The notes under the pieces: generated by a model | The model's database searches: none | What the model was told of the DNA's origin: nothing | What the model saw: the letters and a program-made list of their open reading frames with translations, nothing else | Position numbers and translations under genes: made by a program | Part shown: positions 15,113-15,962 of the stretch, piece after piece | Numbering within the stretch: position 1 is the stretch's first letter | Layout of the letters: every line of letters begins with the position of its first letter | Origin: Tannerella sp. | GTDB lineage: Bacteria > Bacteroidota > Bacteroidia > Bacteroidales > Tannerellaceae | Reading direction: 5' to 3' | DNA: 15,962 nt | NCBI GenBank assembly: GCA_031259505.1 | Contig: JAIRLL010000239.1 | Location: forward strand, 1 to 15,962

Positions 15113-15138
15113 TACTGATTGTGAAATAGATTTTTCTA

Positions 15139-15174
15139 AGGGTGGCCGTTGTGAAACGTAGACGCCCTTTTTTT
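15139..15174 (+). terminator. Intrinsic terminator of the gal operon
   Basis: AGGGTG (15139-15144) pairs with CGCCCT (15163-15168) with one G-U pair, and an inner CGTT/AACG stem extends the hairpin. A run of seven T follows directly. Its position 27 nt after galK fits the end of the galM-transporter-galK transcript. Confidence 0.85.
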
Positions 15175-15444
15175 ATTATACTCCATGCAGGGGAAACACG
15201 TTCATTCGCACATGGCATATTCCTGCCGAAAACCCTTGAATCTTTTCTGATCCCGCACAATTCCCGGTAGGATCATTTATTTTTTTGTTTCAGAACATGT
15301 CACCGGTAGCCGTCAGGCGAAGCAATTCTCGCGTCCGGTACCGGATTGCTTCGCCGTTTCGCTTTCAGTTTCTGCACGAAACGGGTACTGTCAATCACAT
15401 TTCCCAACTAACGCCGGTGGTAGCGTTGCCGGCGGTGATTTCAT
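15175..15444. other. Gene-free stretch with hairpins
   Basis: No credible coding frame is present. GGCGAAGCAAT (15316-15326) and ATTGCTTCGCC (15345-15355) form a perfect 11-bp inverted repeat whose 18-nt loop contains the palindrome CCGGTACCGG (15335-15344). CGCCGG (15412-15417) and CCGGCG (15429-15434) form a second stem nested within AATCAC/GTGATT (15393-15398, 15435-15440). None has a good U-tract. They could be decayed repeat units or weak terminators. Confidence 0.5.
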
Positions 15445-15486
15445 AAAAAAAGGAGAGCCGCAATCGGGATCGCGCGGCTCTCCTTT
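15445..15486 (-). terminator. Intrinsic terminator on the minus strand
   Basis: A 13-bp perfect stem (15449-15461 with 15474-15486) with a 12-nt loop is followed on the minus strand by seven T. It begins 24 nt after the stop codon of the outer-membrane-protein remnant at 15511-15573, as expected for the end of that gene. Confidence 0.8.
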
Positions 15487-15510
15487 CGGTTGTTCTATTC
15501 CGTTGAATCC

Positions 15511-15573
15511 TCAAAATACCCATCTCAGGCGGATAAACGGGTTGAAGCGCGTCCCGAAGGCGTTTTTTTGAAT
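15511..15573 (-). pseudogene. C-terminal remnant of a probable outer-membrane beta-barrel protein
   Basis: Read on the minus strand, 20 codons followed by TGA give an end NAFGTRFNPFIRLRWVF. The alternating aromatic/basic pattern and terminal Phe are typical of the last beta strand of a Bacteroidota outer-membrane protein, such as a TonB-dependent receptor or a related barrel. A strong terminator follows. Directly upstream the frame is closed by TAA, next to a run of seven A where a one-base slip would join it to another short frame. Beyond that lies the inverted-repeat element at 15610-15713, so the rest of the gene seems to have been lost. The identity rests on a short peptide and is tentative. 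Confidence 0.4.
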
Positions 15574-15609
15574 TTATGGAATGGAGAATTAATAAAGTGT
15601 AACATGTTA

Positions 15610-15713
15610 CTGGATTGCCATGTCGCTACGCTCCTCGCAATGACGTGGATACCGTTGCTGCCGGCTATGGCATCCGACGACATTGCGAGGAGCGTAGCGA
15701 CGTGGCAATCCAG
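15610..15713. repeat. Dispersed inverted-repeat (MITE-like) element
   Basis: Arms 15610-15642 and 15681-15713 are 33-nt inverted copies with one mismatch (T/C at position 12) around a 38-nt centre. The core (ggattgcc-a-tgtcgctacg, then ctcctcgcaatg) resembles short repeats scattered through many bacterial genomes, whose translation yields the familiar spurious peptides DCHVATLLAM and IARSVATWQS. TGTTA occurs directly left of the element (15605-15609) and again at 15719-15723, a possible imperfect target duplication. Degenerate relatives lie at 6132-6226. The element encodes no protein. Confidence 0.75.
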
Positions 15714-15837
15714 GACTCTGTTATCTTTCAATCTCACTTTTTTACTCGCTTAAAGTATTATATCTTATTTATTTCGTATCCCTAAGTAAAAGCGTTGCAG
15801 CTACAAATCCCGGTGTATTTTATCCGAGATGGAATAC
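15714..15837. other. AT-rich intergenic sequence
   Basis: This stretch lies between the inverted-repeat element and the bidirectional terminator. I see no coding frame, exact -7 box or hairpin in it. Confidence 0.5.
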
Positions 15838-15875
15838 AAAACAAGCCCCTATCTATTCTGATAGGGGCTTGTTTT
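15838..15875. terminator. Bidirectional intrinsic terminator
   Basis: A perfect 16-bp stem (15838-15853 with 15860-15875) surrounds a 6-nt loop. T-rich tracts follow on both strands (TTTTATT on plus, TTTTGTATT on minus). It would end minus-strand transcripts entering from beyond the window. Confidence 0.85.
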
Positions 15876-15962
15876 ATTCATTAAAAAGTCCGATAGGAGT
15901 ATTACTTATATACATTTTTTTTGATTGTAAATAAGTTATACTATACAAATCCGGAGTAATAC
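15874..15962 (-). CDS. Possible 3' end of a gene entering from the right edge
   Basis: One minus-strand frame is open from the window edge to a TAA at 15876-15874, giving 28 residues that include KKMYISNTPIGLFNE. The other two minus-strand frames are closed near the edge. The stop sits at the base of the terminator hairpin, a natural gene end. The sequence is AT-rich and too short to recognise, so this may equally be an open frame by chance. Confidence 0.3.
   Translation of the reverse strand, partial: ITPDLYSITYLQSKKMYISNTPIGLFNE

Noticed and set aside
15490..15753. Short frames on both strands over the inverted-repeat element
   Set aside because: They encode the DCHVATLLAM and SVATWQS peptides that arise from this repeat family and are not real proteins.

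Overview
The window looks like chromosomal DNA from a member of the Bacteroidales (Bacteroidota), perhaps near the Tannerellaceae or Dysgonomonadaceae; the family is a guess. The main evidence is repeated upstream boxes that fit the Bacteroidota -7 consensus TAnnTTTG, several with a -33 TTTG or TTG 20-21 nt further up. Other support comes from the lack of Shine-Dalgarno sites and the galM / FucP-type sugar transporter / galK operon familiar from Bacteroides. No rRNA, tRNA, CRISPR array or complete insertion sequence was found.

Left part (1-5100). A PD-(D/E)XK nuclease / putative transposase gene (209-1162) lies between two partial direct repeats. It converges on a minus-strand operon of gpmI (independent phosphoglycerate mutase) and a cysteine-rich DUF3109 protein. 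A divergent promoter pair separates gpmI from a YgjP-like zinc metallopeptidase gene, which converges on a PfkB-type sugar/nucleoside kinase gene.

Middle (5100-6818). Three small unrecognised minus-strand ORFs lie upstream of the kinase gene behind a TAnnTTTG promoter. Next come degenerate copies of a dispersed repeat, a probable short minus-strand RNA (promoter, about 60 nt, intrinsic terminator), and a 50-residue orphan gene with a strong promoter and a hairpin spanning its stop codon.

Right part (6819-15112), all plus strand. recG is followed by two envelope-glycan genes: a small GT2-like glycosyltransferase and a GT2 domain fused to an LPS-kinase-like domain. The galM - MFS transporter - galK operon then covers sugar uptake, anomer interconversion and phosphorylation of galactose, and ends in a clear terminator. 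galT and galE are not in the window.

Right edge (15113-15962). This stretch holds hairpins, what looks like the last 20 codons of an outer-membrane protein gene with its own terminator, a 33-bp inverted-repeat element of the same dispersed family, a bidirectional terminator, and possibly the 3' end of a gene lying outside the window.

The best candidates for something undescribed are the GT2-kinase fusion, the short minus-strand RNA, the three-ORF cluster and the direct repeats around the nuclease gene. I see no complete new defence or mobile system.
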